Positions 44,705-56,787 of a stretch of 64,000 bases of DNA are shown one piece after another (position 1 is the first letter of the stretch; each line of letters opens with the position of its first letter). The translations under genes and the position numbers were made by a program. Source of the DNA: Loripinus fragilis (lineage: Eukaryota; Mollusca; Bivalvia; Lucinida; Lucinidae); contig OZ026520.1 in assembly GCA_964019695.1 (NCBI GenBank), forward strand, positions 24,194,130 through 24,258,129, given 5' to 3'. The notes beneath the pieces are model-generated. The model searched no databases and had not been told where the DNA came from. It worked only from the letters and a program-made list of their open reading frames with translations.

Positions 44705-45970
44705 ATAATAACAAGGCAAATTCGAGGAATTTATATCCCCCGACGAAGGGTTATTGAGAGAAACATGTAAATCACAAAACATAAATCCCATTTTATCTAG
44801 CCCTTAGTTCACCTTCAGTATTATTCAGATCATAACAAATGCCTGTCAAGTATGTTTTAGTGATTAGTTTAATAAAAAAAATATACTTGCATCTGCACAA
44901 TTTCGATATATGACCTTTAAAACCAACCCCAGAGGTCAAGGGTGTGTGTAAATTCAAAGTGTTACCTTGCATGTAGGTCTACACTTCTTCCACTTTAATT
45001 TGATATGCAACATAACCACTTTGAGAAGAAAAAAAATGACCTTTTGACCCCACCCCGGGGGTCGTTGGTGTGTGTAATGACAGCATATTTGCCTTCATGG
45101 TGCTCTGGGTGCTCTGTGCTCAATTCCCTTTAATTTGATATGCAACATGACTACTTTCAGAAAAAGATATAGTTTGACCTTTTGACCCCACCCCCTGGGT
45201 CAAGGGTGTGTCTGTGGGCAAAATATTTGCTACCATGTTGCTGCCGACGTCGTAAGCTTTAATTTGATATGCAACATGACTACTTTCAGAAAAAGATATA
45301 GTTTGACCTTTTGACCCCACCCCCTGGGTCGAGGGTGTGTCTGTGGGCAAAATATTTGCTACCATGTTGCTGCCAGCGTCGTCAGCTTTAATTTGATATG
45401 CAACATGACCATATTCTGAAAAAGTTTAATTTTGGCCTCAGCTCCACCTCCTAAGTCCACCTCACAGGCTCGGACCTAGACCTTCAAACTGAAATCCCGT
45501 TTGATATGTTTCATATCTATTGTTGCTCTGCCTGCATGCAAAATTTCAGCAAAAAATATTAACAATTGCAAAATTTAAATATTTGACCTTTGACCCCTTA
45601 GGCGGGGTCAAAAGGGGTGGGGTAAAACTTTGACACTGCCATGCTTATCTACAGGCACTGGGTAATCATGGTGTATAGTGAGAAGTTGTTAAATATAATA
45701 GCCGTGATGAAATGTGAAGATTATCACACAAAAAAAGCTGATATAGGTTTTGCATTATAATTGCCTATACTAAAACAAGGGCAATAACTCAAGTGTTAAG
45801 GGGTGGATTTTGACCAAACTTATAGGATATCGAGAGTCTATGGTACTAATCATTTGTACCAAGAATGAATCAAATCTGACCAATAGGTACTGAGATATGG
45901 TTCCGGACGGACAGACAGATGACGCCAAAACTATATCCCTCTGACTTCGTCGGGGGATAACAAGACAAAT
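44705..45970 (+). repeat. Modular repeat 5: TATCCCCCGACGAAG ends
   Basis: It opens AACAAGGCAAATTCGAGGAA, TTTATATCCCCCGACGAAGG and closes CTTCGTCGGGGGATAACAAG, so the ends are inverted over about 18 bp. Inside are three to four units of about 120 bp with TTTAATTTGATATGCAACAT, TTTGACCTTTTGACCCCACC and TGTCTGTGGGCAAAATATTT, then TTTGACCAAACTTATAGGAT and GGACGGACAGACAG. A 5' half copy is at 46397-47130 and 3' halves are at 55440-55866 and 55867-56233. Confidence 0.9.
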
Positions 45971-46010
45971 ATTTTTATAAAGATGGAGGAAAAATGTGCT
46001 TTCAAAAGTA

Positions 46011-46220
46011 CAGTGAAACCTGTGTAAAACGGCCACTCAAAAAATAGACAAAACAAGGTCTTAAAGAAAAATGGTAGCTTAATGAAGGTCAAAAGTATTG
46101 AAGAGTACTTTTTCCCTTTCGAGCATTCTGCAATACTTTTGACCTGCATTAAGCGGTAATTGGTCTTGAAAACCAATTTTTGTTTTTTTTGAGAGTGGCC
46201 GTTTTACACAGGTTTTAATG
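46011..46220. mobile_element. MITE family D, reference copy, TA TSD
   Basis: A 210-bp element with ends CAGTGAAACCTGTGTAAAAC, GGCCACTC and (inverted) CATTAAAACCTGTGTAAAAC, GGCCACTC; TA on both sides. CAGT-starting ends and TA targets fit Tc1/mariner-derived MITEs. Confidence 0.92.
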
Positions 46221-46396
46221 TAAATTATTTTTCTTATTTGACATAGTGACCTATTTTTGACCAAAATTGTCAGGAGTCATGAACCTTTTTCTTGGTTTCA
46301 TCATAGTGTTTATTTGATTAGATTGTTTCCATATGATGATGCATTGCATTAGTTAGGAAGCCTCCATGCGAGCTAAACAATTTTTTTTGTATTAAC

Positions 46397-47130
46397 AACA
46401 ACAGAAACAAGACAAATTCGACGAATTTATATCCCCAACGAAGGGTTATTTGAGAGAATTATGTAAATCACACAACATAAATCCCATCTATCTAACCCTT
46501 AGTTCACCTTCAGTATCATTCAGATGATAACAAACGCCTGTCAAGTATGTTTTAGTGATTAGTTGAATAAAAAGTATACTTACATCTGCACAATTTCAAT
46601 ATCTGACCTTTAAACCCAACCCCTAAGAGGTCAAGGGTGTGTGTAAATTCAAAGTGTTACCTTGCATGTAGGTCTACACTTCTTCCACTTTAATTTGATA
46701 TGCAACATGACCACTTTTAGAAAAGAAAACAAAATAAACTTCTGACCCCAACCCAGGGGTCACTGGTGTATGTAATGACAGCATATTTGCTTTCATGGTG
46801 CTTTGTGCTCAATTGCCTTTAATTTGATATGCAACATGAATACTTTCAGAAAAAGATATAGTTTGACCTTTTGACCCCACCCCCTGGGTCGAGGGTGTGT
46901 CTGTGGGCAAAAAATTTGCTACCATGTTGCTGCCAGCGTCGTCCGTTTTAATTTGATATGCAACATGACCATATTCTGAAAAAGTTTAATTTTGGCCTTG
47001 GACCCGCCCCCTAAGTCCACCCAACAGACTTGGACCCAGGCATTCAAACTGAAATCCTGTTTGATATGTTTCATATCTATTGCTGCTCTGCCTGCATGCA
47101 AATTTTCAGCAATAAATATTAACAAATGCC
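46397..47130 (+). repeat. Modular repeat 5, 5' half copy
   Basis: AACAAGACAAATTCGACGAA through CCTGCATGCAAATTTTCAGC, collinear with 44705-45560. It stops before the GGAC tail. Confidence 0.88.
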
Positions 47131-47381
47131 TTAGCTATTGCGAAATAAACTTGATGTTTATATAACATCCCCTATTTACAAGAAAATAATCAACATATAC
47201 AGAATACTGATCACAGATTCAATGTTACTTTAACAAAATAAACAAATGCATATAAAAAGTCAATCATATCAAAATATTCATAAAAGATCATCTTTTTTTG
47301 CATAGAAACCAAGATTATCACTAGTGTTCATCATGATATGGGCTTCCTCGCGAGAAGACCCGTCTTCGGGGTTTCCCAACA

Positions 47382-47622
47382 GGTCCCGAGGCTATAAAAC
47401 CTTTTTCATGCTCAACTCATCTGAGCACGAAATTTCAACTGTTCATAAAACTAAATTACCGAAAAATAAAGAAGTTTATTGCTTTAAGTCTCTCAGATGT
47501 TGTCTTTATCATGCTGGTAAATGTTAAAATGCCAACGATTGTTGGCATTTTAACATTTATGAGCAGGATAAATTTCGTGCTCACCAGAGTTGAGCATGGA
47601 AAAAGTTTTACAACCTCGGGCC
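47382..47622. mobile_element. MITE family E copy
   Basis: GGTCCCGAGGCTATAAAACC to AGTTTTACAACCTCGGGCC. The palindrome at 47520-47557 has one central mismatch (CCAACGATTGTTGG). Confidence 0.88.
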
Positions 47623-47624
47623 CA

Positions 47625-47820
47625 GGTCATGCTCAAACCAGCCTGCTTAGCTACAGAGATAAGCTAGAACGTTTAAATTTCACTTATCAAAATTAGATAT
47701 GGTACTTTCCAATACTTGAGTAATAAAGGCACTGAGCAGACTGTTCAGATGGGCAGGCTGGTCTGCGCCTTTGTAGTTTGCAAACCCCAAAGACAGATTT
47801 TCTAGCATCAAGGCACATAT
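47625..47820 (+). repeat. Second copy of the 35.1 kb dispersed repeat
   Basis: CAAACCAGCCTGCTTAGCTA to AAGACAGATTTTCTAGC...CACATATG, collinear with 35110-35300. Confidence 0.75.
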
Positions 47821-47999
47821 GTTGATCACAACAGATGAGCTAGCAAATACTTTGATACTTAGAGCTTCACTGTCTGCATGCAGGAAATATTGAAGTAGAT
47901 TAAAAGTTCTCATCAAAAATTAGAATTCCAGCCTCACAGAATAACTGAACATGGACAGACCCATAGATTCAAGTGCATAATGAAAATCTAATTTTCTTA

Positions 48000-48075
48000 T
48001 TTCTCAACCAAAACATATGTTGTGGGTACTAAAAAGACTGTCTCAATGAGCACCCAAAACTTATTTGATAGATAA
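48000..48075. mobile_element. MITE family F, partial
   Basis: TTTCTCAACCAAAACATATG, TTGTGGGTACTAAAAAGACT, CTCAATGAGCACCCAAAAC. Part of the stem is deleted. Confidence 0.75.
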
Positions 48076-48276
48076 GAAAATATAGTGTAGGCCCTTGTGT
48101 CGAAATTTGGGCTCCCGTGTGCATTTTTTTGGTAAAAGTGATTCTTATCAATTTTCAACTAGAAAAATATATGGAGTGTCAGGAAAAAGATGTTTACAAT
48201 TTTTTCCCGCTGTATTAATGTCACAGTGACATCACAAAACGGGGTACCGTCTTTTTATTTGCACCAAGGAGCTTAT

Positions 48277-48970
48277 ATACTAGGCCAAAAAAGAAACGCC
48301 GCATATAAAACATACAATTGTATATGGGGGTCTTTCACCAATCTCTAGCAAACGATGTGTCACAGTTTGAGTGCTGATTCTTGGATTATGAGTTCCTGGG
48401 GTTGTGCTAGATATCGTTGTCAATGGACAAAATTGATTCAGCAGTTTAAACCTACCTTTTTATCGATCTTGACGTCACGTCATTAGGCGCTGACGTCATG
48501 AATGCTCACGGTCTGACATTGTTCCAATTTGTCAGATACGTTTTCTAAGACGTTCAATCATCCTTGCATGGCATCAAAATTGTTGGGCTATCACCGATGG
48601 CGTCATGTTAGCTTGTAACAGTCTTATTGCCTTTTTGCGTTCAACATGTGTCCGTTTTGGCATTGTAAATTAGCAATGTGTAACTTTTAATTTCAAGTTT
48701 TTTAAATGTTTTCAAGTAAATTGGATATTAGACTAGTGATTTCAGTAGTTATTACATGCGTAAATCGAAATAAAATGAATGTGCACGTGAAAAACCTGAA
48801 AATAAAAAAACAGCCAGTACACTGGTTTGGGTTGACTAAGCTCAATGAAACAATGATAATAATATGTGGCAGCAATAGTAGCAAAACATAGATAGCAGAT
48901 GAAATTGTGGAACTCTCATTTAACGCGCAATATTTTTAATCTTTATATGCGGCGTTTCTTTGCCTAGTAT
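48277..48970. mobile_element. Inverted-repeat element L, about 694 bp, two CRE sites
   Basis: Ends ATACTAGGCCAAAAAAGAAA, CGCCGCATATAAA and (inverted) ATACTAGGCAAAGAAACGCC, GCATATAAAG. The left end carries four or five extra bases (CAAAA). Two TGACGTCA words lie 22 bp apart near 48470-48500. The open frames on both strands near 48.7-48.9 kb have no transposase features. Confidence 0.88.
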
Positions 48971-48974
48971 ATGT

Positions 48975-51471
48975 GGTAGGGTTATTTACATACCTTAAAT
49001 TATCTTATTTTTATGTTTGTTGCATTGAAATGGTTAAAAACGTCTATAGAAACACTAAAACGAAAATTGATTCAATATTGACTTCAATTTTACATGAATT
49101 GACGTCGATTTGACGTCAATGTGCTGGAAAAAACACATTGCGTACAAAAAAAATAATTCTGGAAATTCGTGTGTGCTTTGCCACTAAAATCAGATATTAG
49201 CATAACTCTATGTTCCTGGCTTAGCTTTTTGAAACAGATTAGCTCTCTGGTGGTTGAGGCGTTTAGCTGCTACAACATGTTAACTACGTTACCCTACATT
49301 TTAAAACAAAATAAATGTAATCAAGGTTGGTATGGTAATGCTTGAATTATTTAAATTGGACAACATTCACACATCATACAAGGACATTTTATTCAGTACA
49401 TATATTTATGCTAATAAAAGTTATACGGGCCCATAGTAATGTTATTTATGTTACATTTTAAGCTACTCCATTTATAATTACTGAAATTCTGTTAAATAAT
49501 TTTCTTTGATAAGCTTCCAATTAACTTTCAGGTTTTAAATACACCTTCCAAAAGACAAGTCATGGACCATTTTATAGCTGCAAACAGTTTGTTTGTATCA
49601 CAAATACTTTATGAGTTATAAAATGTTAAATATGATGACCCTGAATAAAAAATAATTCTTTAATTCAGCATGAAATTCAATAAGAAAATCTTTAAACACC
49701 AAATATGAACATTATGTTGAAAAACAAGAGTGAAAAGCCATGCTTAACTTCGTTTCTAATGTTAAATATAAATTTGGTTTTGTTTGTGCTGCATCATGTA
49801 ACGTATATTACAACTTTCAAGACTGCATATGCATTGCTTTATTCCATATATTATACGTCATAGGATACTTTATTTCATCCCTAAACTGACTGTGCTTGTT
49901 AAATAAATATCAAGATAACAGTCTGTCTAAAAAGGATTTATCAGTTTGCATTTAAGTTCCTACTATTTATCCATGCACATTTACATTTGCGAAATAGTAT
50001 ATGTTTTAACTTTTTACATCTACAAAGAAATTATTTGCCCAAAACTACAGATTTAAATGTTCATAAACCAAGGAAATTATAGCACTCAAGTAACAGCACT
50101 TAGAAGGATACATTTTAATTTGCTGTCAAATTTATTAAAATAATATAATAGTACTGTATGAAATATATTATATTGCCATATGTTTATCCAAACTGTTAAC
50201 AAAGACGATATATAATTGAGCAAGAAAAGCTAATATATTATGTTAAGTTTTAGAGTTTTGTAATATTTTTTCTGAAGAATTCTAAGTTTAATTGAGCTAC
50301 TTCTATTCAGTTATTTAAAGTATCTGTAATTAGTTTTTGTTTAAAGTGACTGTCTCGAAATCAAATTGTATCCTGACTTCTAGCTGTGTATGCATATGGT
50401 AATGCATTACAGAAGCTTTGAAATTAATTTTAGTTTATATACAGTATAGCTTTCGTTGTGCAATCAACAAAACTGTCCCTCACATTAAGACAATGTATCC
50501 ATTGTAAAGTAGATTTTACAATGTTTTTAGAATGCTGGATAGAAATGTGAAATATTAAAAAATGTAGTTGATTTAGTTTTAGCAATACAAGCTTGTATAC
50601 CTGATGTTAATTTCCACTAAGCAGAACGGTTGCAAAATAGTTAAAGAACCTCGCAAACATGATAAATGTAATCATTAATAACAATGTTTTATATGTACAT
50701 AAGATTAGAATGAGTTGTTAACTTGCCAGGACGTAGATTCAAAAGGAGCATACACAATGCTAACTATTCAGCATTAAGATGACACCCTCTCAGTATCAAC
50801 ATTGTTACCAATGATAGTCGCACATGCAAAGTTTAAAACATGTGCATGAACTTATGCATATCTAATTTACCATGTATACTTTTATTCAGTTATCTCTTAA
50901 AGAAATCATTTCATTTAAAATGTACAATATATCATTATAAATCTCAGAGGTTGATTTAGCAGTGCCTTATTGCCAATTGTGAAATACCTGTGCAGGGTAC
51001 AGCTGACTTAATGTTGAATGTTATATTTCACTTATGTTCTTTGACAGTTTTACAAGTATAAATCACGTTGCTTTTAGATGAAAAATATTTTTAGACTCTT
51101 TACTGTAACTTATAATTAAATATTTGGACTAGCAAATGCATTCTTTAATCACTCATGATGATGCAGAGGGGCAAGCGTTCTAAAATTTGGTCATTAACCT
51201 CCATATTACTTTGTGTATACGAGCAGAGAAGGCTCTGGCAAGTCTTACTACACATATGAGCCTTAATTGCTCAACACTGCGACAAGCACCAACATCAAAA
51301 TGGGCTTATTCCTTTGATATGTTCTTTCGTTACTAGTAAATCTGTTTTGTTTGATTTGAACTATGCAAAAGTTATTATTAGGCTGCGATTTTGTACCAAC
51401 GATAATGTTCACATTTGACATGCTAAATATCAATTAGATATTATCTGTAACAAAATTCCACTGTAAGACTA
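48975..51471. other. AT-rich sequence without recognised genes
   Basis: About 2.5 kb with no convincing frame or repeat. A TGACGTC pair lies near 49098-49118, and a segment near 49238-49295 is mirrored at 55052-55101 (see findings). It could be intronic or intergenic. Confidence 0.45.
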
Positions 51472-53498
51472 CATGGCCTCCAATCTCTGCCTCCTTCTCC
51501 AAAAAGAGCAGAACGTAAAGGGAGGCGAAGGCCCTTCCGGGAAGCAGGCAGTGGGCATAAACAATGGAACACGGTAAGTTGTGTTGACACATTTTCAATC
51601 ATAAGTAAATTTTCAGCGCAAAACTCGAAAATCTAAGAATGCTATGCTTCGGGCAATTGTTCAAGCTATCCGTAGAGCATGCTGTTTGCACATTTGAACT
51701 TAGTTTGTAAGCGGGAGAGCTTTTCTCCCGTTGCACAGTTGTCCAAGAAACGGTGGTTCCCGCATGGTTTTGCCTTCTAACCAAACAAATAGTAGCGTTT
51801 GGACCCTTATTCATACTACCGAGGCCCCTCCACACCCATGTTGTCCCAAATGCAATTTTTCAAGATATTTCAATGATAATTGAGTGATTTAGAGCCAAAT
51901 TTCTTTAGGAGCAGGAGGCGAAGGGCAGGAGAAGGAGGCTGGGAGAGGAGGAGCAGGCGGCGATGATATCAAAATTTGCATTGATTTTGCTTATTTTTAA
52001 TATTTTTTGTATGTGTAGGAATGTTTTTCAGGGTCTTTTTAACATTTCCATCGTCAAATGATATCAAATTCCATTTAATTTGACAGATATGGGCTAAAAT
52101 CCTTCGAACTTTGGAGAAAGTTGGTCTGATGCTCAATGGGGAAACACGAATCTAAAGAAATAAAATAACTTTTCAAACAAAATTTTGGGCTAGAGGGGAC
52201 GCTGAAACATATTTACACGGAACCACATTGTCGGATTTCACCATTGTTCGTTCTTAGTTGTAAAATAAAACAAAAATGAAAGTGACACCAGCCTTTCTTT
52301 GTCCAATTTTCGGCCTGGAAACTACCACGACGTGTCTCGGATGTGGCTTGGGAACAAAATTACGTTAACACAATTTCGTGGTAGTTCCTAGGTTTACCAC
52401 CCGTGAATTGTCTACCTGAATACTGTTTAACACAATTTTAGAAATATTTTGATAAGTTATTTTTTAAGAATGAGATGGGTTAAAGTTAAGCTCCGCCCCT
52501 TTCTGACACGCCTTTATACCCACCGCGGAACCACCGCGATTCCACTGCGATGGTATCACTTGACTTGCGAAAATTTCACCTGTTTCCCACCGCGACCATA
52601 AATATTTTTGATAGCGGGAACGCGGTGGATCCACCGGAACTAGTGGAAATCAACGGTGGTCATTAAATTTTAATACTCCCCACTCAATTTTATGCCCCAT
52701 CGGCTTGGGTGGGTCAGTGAAAAACCACCGGAGCTGTACTGTATACTTATACAATCTGTATCAAACTTGCATGTATGATACAAATGATTACGCTTATTCT
52801 CCCATTGTGTTGTTTGTTTAACCCAGAACGTCATGAGCTTGCTAGAGGTATATATATTATAAGAGAGGTATATATAGCAATGTTTGTGATCAGAATAATT
52901 CAGTTAACAATAGCGTTTAATCATTCGTATCATACATGCGAGTTTGATATAGATTGGATAAGATTATTATTAAAAATAAGCAAAATCAATGCAAATTTTG
53001 ATATCATCGTCGCCTGCTCCTCCTCTCCCAGCCTCCTTCTCCTGCCCTTCGCCTCCTGCTCCTAAAGAAATTTGGCTCTAAATCACTCAATTATCATTGA
53101 AATATCTTGAAAAATTGCATTTGGGACAACATGTGTGTGGAGGGGCCTCGGTAGTATGAATAAGGGTCCAAACGCTACTATTTGTTTGGTTAGAAGGCAA
53201 AACCATGCGGGAACCACCGTTTCTTGGACAACTGTGCAACGGGAGAAAAGCTCTCACGCTTACAAACTAAATTCAAATGTGCAAACAGCATGCTCTACGG
53301 ATAGCTTGAACAATTGCCCGAAGCATAGCATTCTTAGATTTTCGAGTTTTGCGCTGAAAATTTACTTATGATTGAAAATGTGTCAACACAACTTACCGTG
53401 TTCCATTGTTTATGCCCACTGCCTGCTTCCCGGAAGGGCCTTCGCCTCTCTTTACGTTCTGCTCTTTTTGGAGAAGGAGGCAGAGATTGGAGGCTGTG
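51472..53498. mobile_element. 2.0 kb foldback element, 531-bp arms, GACTA TSD
   Basis: The left arm 51472-52002 and right arm 52968-53498 are inverted copies at about 99% identity by eye. The ends are CATGGCCTCCAATCTCTGCC and (inverted) CACAGCCTCCAATCTCTGCC. GACTA occurs directly outside both ends (51467-51471 and 53499-53503). Each arm holds a mirrored 78-codon frame facing outward (KGPNATICLVRR, SILRFSSFALKIYL), with only two residue differences. Each also has an inward ATGGAACACGGTAAGT. The 965-bp centre has a further inverted pair (CTACCACGACGTG / ATTTCGTGGTAG). No transposase was seen. High arm identity points to recent insertion or gene conversion. Confidence 0.9.
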
Positions 53499-53503
53499 GA
53501 CTA

Positions 53504-55440
53504 ATGGGTCTAATTGAAAGAATAATGCAAAACCATTAATTTATTAAAAAGCCATAATTTGTTGTGAGTCAGCTATGTTAGCAATGGCTACAAAATATAC
53601 ATTAATACTAACAATGCCTGGGGTTTTTCTAAGTGATAAACATATATCTTTCAAATGTATGACTAAAATGAACCATCAGAACAAATATTGTTCTGTTTAA
53701 ATGCTTCACAATAACTTAGAACCAGACAGAACAGATGATAAGACAGTGCAATATGTCCTTTAAACTTTCTTGCTATGTATTTTACCATCTTAAATGGTAT
53801 TCTTTTTGTCGCCAAATTGGACATCGTTCTGATATAAAGTAGTTTAACCATGGGGATAGGTTTGACGTGTGTCATACCCTTTGGCAAAATTGTTAAGTTT
53901 TTAAATCATTTCAGTTTATTTTTCAAAAGACAAGGATAAAGGACTGTTTTAAATTCTCAATTCCTGATTTTGATATATGCTTGAATTGACCTACAATTAC
54001 AAATTCTGAAAAGGTTTTTATTCCTGTATGGTATCCTCATAGTAGTTGTAATTAATAGCTGGCTTAAACAATATGTGATAAATCTTACTAACCTAGTCCA
54101 TGCTTAATATCATTGTGTTATCTAAAATACGATACAATATAATACAATATATTTTATTCAGCATTAAACATTTAACAATGTTTATAAACTACACAATAAG
54201 TTAAAATATTATTGTAGTGAATCAACAAAAAAATTCCTGAGGAGCATCTAGCATTTCTTCTGATATGTTTGATGAATTTATATGTGTCTATAATATATCA
54301 TTTTACGTATAAAAGAGGCAAATATATTAGCGTCAGTGAGATAAAAGATATCATTTAATAAGAATTTTAAAAAAATAAAATGCTGTTTACATATTTAATA
54401 AAACACACAGACTTGAAAAATTTGTTATATGTGAAAAAAGTTCAAATTTTATTGTTATTTTCATCCATGCGTTGTTGGTATTTTCCTTTAATGACAAGTT
54501 ATGGCAGTTTAATGGCAATAAATGTCCCACTAGCAGTGTAAACTAAAATAGTGTTCCTTAAAATTTAAATATGTATTTAAAAGGAGGTAACGTATAATAC
54601 AGTAATAACAGATCCTTTTACTTAATAACATCATATTGCTAGTCATTTGTTTACAATTAAAAGGTTATATTGTCATGTAAGAATAAGGAGTAATTAGATA
54701 AGATTTCCAATTATTTACAGTAACATAGAAAAATTGCTATTGAGTGGTATCGCCCCAACCGCTAAAGAGTTGACATACATTAATTTGTGGCTTGTAGAAT
54801 GTGATTTTAGAAAATTATAGAGTACAAAACTCCCCTAGGAGGTATTTTGGTAGTCCAATGACTAGTGACAGTAATGCATTAAATTGTTATACATTTATAG
54901 TAACACATATAACTGTAAGATCATAGTGGTGTATTGTTTAAATGAATACCAGCTGTTCCCTTCATTTAAAAATGTTTTATAGCAAACAGCATGTCGATAA
55001 ATAATAATTCGGTATAACTTGGTATTTGCAAAACAGGATTTGAAACTATGATAGGGTAACGTAGTTAACATGCATGTCCAAATATAGGTCAGAGAGCTAA
55101 TGTATGCCATTGTACATCTTATATAATATAGTTTCAGAAAATTATAGAGAACAATATTTTCCCTGCTGTGTTAAGAGGAGGGTCTAGCTATTTGAGCTTT
55201 CACTATCACAGAATTTTCATTCTGGTACTGACGTCACTTTTCCATGTACAGACATCAATTTGAAGTTTATGTAGCCTCTTTAAAATCCAGAGTCAGGGTC
55301 AAAGCTCCGAATTTAACATGTCTCCAGTAAAATTACCTCAACTGATCAAACAGCTCATGTTTATGCCTGCTGGAATTCATAACACTCCACTTTCAAGCCT
55401 CAAATAAGCTAAAAATAGGTACGTCACTTTGAAATTAAAA
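53504..55440. other. AT-rich sequence without recognised genes
   Basis: Nothing coding was recognised. The segment 55052-55101 mirrors 49238-49295, and a TGACGTCAC lies near 55230. Confidence 0.45.
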
Positions 55441-56233
55441 TATTTCACCTTTGACACCTTAGGTGGAGTCAAAGGGGGTGGGGTAAAACTTTGACACTGC
55501 CATGCTTATCTACAGGCACTTGGCAATCATGGTCTAAAGTGAGAAGTTGTTAAATATAAAAGCTTTGATGAAATGTGAAGATCATCACACAAAAAAGCTA
55601 ATATAGGTTTTGCCTTATAATTGCCTATACCAAAACAAGGGCAATAACTCAAGTGTAAAGAGGTCGATTTTGACCAAACTTATAGGATATCGAGAGTCCA
55701 TGGTACTCATCATATGTACCATGAATGAATCAAATCTGACCAATAGGTACTGAGATATGGTTCCAGACAGACAAAAAGTGTTGACGGACGGACGGAATGG
55801 ACGGACCCAGGCACGCACTCACAGACGACGCCAAAACTATATCCCTCTGACTTCGTCGGGGGATAGCCTTTGACCTCTTAAACTTTGACACTGCCATGCT
55901 TATCTACAGGCACTTGGCAATCATGGTCTAAAGTAAGAAGTTGTTAAATACAAAAGCTTTGATGAAATGTGAAGATCATCACACAAAAAAGCTAATATAT
56001 GTTTTGCCTTATAATTGCCTATACAGAAACAAGGGCAAAAACTCAAGTGTTAAGTGGTCGATTTTGACCAAACTTATAGGATATCAAGAGTCCATGGTAC
56101 TTATCATTTGTACCAAGAATGAATCGGTACTGAGATATGGTTCCGAACAGACAAAAAGTGTGGACGGACGGACTGAATGGATGGATGGACGGATGACGCC
56201 AAAACTATATCCCTCCGACTTCATCGGGGGATA
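55440..56233 (+). repeat. Two tandem 3' halves of modular repeat 5
   Basis: The first copy runs to about 55866 and the second to 56233. Each has CTTTGACACTGCCATGCTTA, TTTTGACCAAACTTATAGGA, TACTGAGATATGGTTCC, a GGACGGACGGA array, and CCAAAACTATATCCCTC then CTTCRTCGGGGGATA. The first copy has the longer array (55785-55806). Confidence 0.9.
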
Positions 56234-56239
56234 ACTAGG

Positions 56240-56785
56240 GTGAAGATTTGGCGCCAGTAAAATGCATTTAAGCCCCTGGTAGCTTAGGCTGCTGTCCATT
56301 CTAAGGCAGTGCATTACTTTATGTCATTTCTTGTTTTGCAATCATCTTGACAAGGAAGAGACAGCTGGTTGCTATGGTTTTTATTGTCTTTTGGATGTCT
56401 GTCCTGTAGCTCTTCCTCACCGTGCCGTGGGTTGGTCTGCAGTTTGCGATTGTGGTATTTCCTGACCATACTCACTCTTTTACCACAAAAGTCGTGACTG
56501 GCAGTCTAGGGGATTACAATTTCATGTTTAAATGGTCAATTGTCTTTAGACATACTGAAGCTATTATAATCTGCCTAAATTCAGTATTTCGAGGCTGACT
56601 CTGCTTTTTTATTATATAACCATTGGTTCAGAGAGTGATCACATGCCTAAGGCAATACTTCATATAATATGGTTTTCCAAAAGTCACATTACAAACCATG
56701 AGACAAAGTAATATTGCATGGTTTTTCAGAAGTGGGTCAGAATGTCAAGTAATCACGGAGGAGAATCACAGGACTTTAGAGGATT
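56240..56785. other. Unassigned sequence with a MITE family C fragment
   Basis: 56520-56605 (GTTTAAATGGTCAATTGTCT, TTCAGTATTTCGAGGCTGAC) is a family C interior. The rest was not recognised. Confidence 0.55.
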
Positions 56786-56787
56786 GA

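Noticed and set aside
45120..45365. An internally repetitive 81-codon protein
   Set aside because: It is the translation of two units of modular repeat 5.
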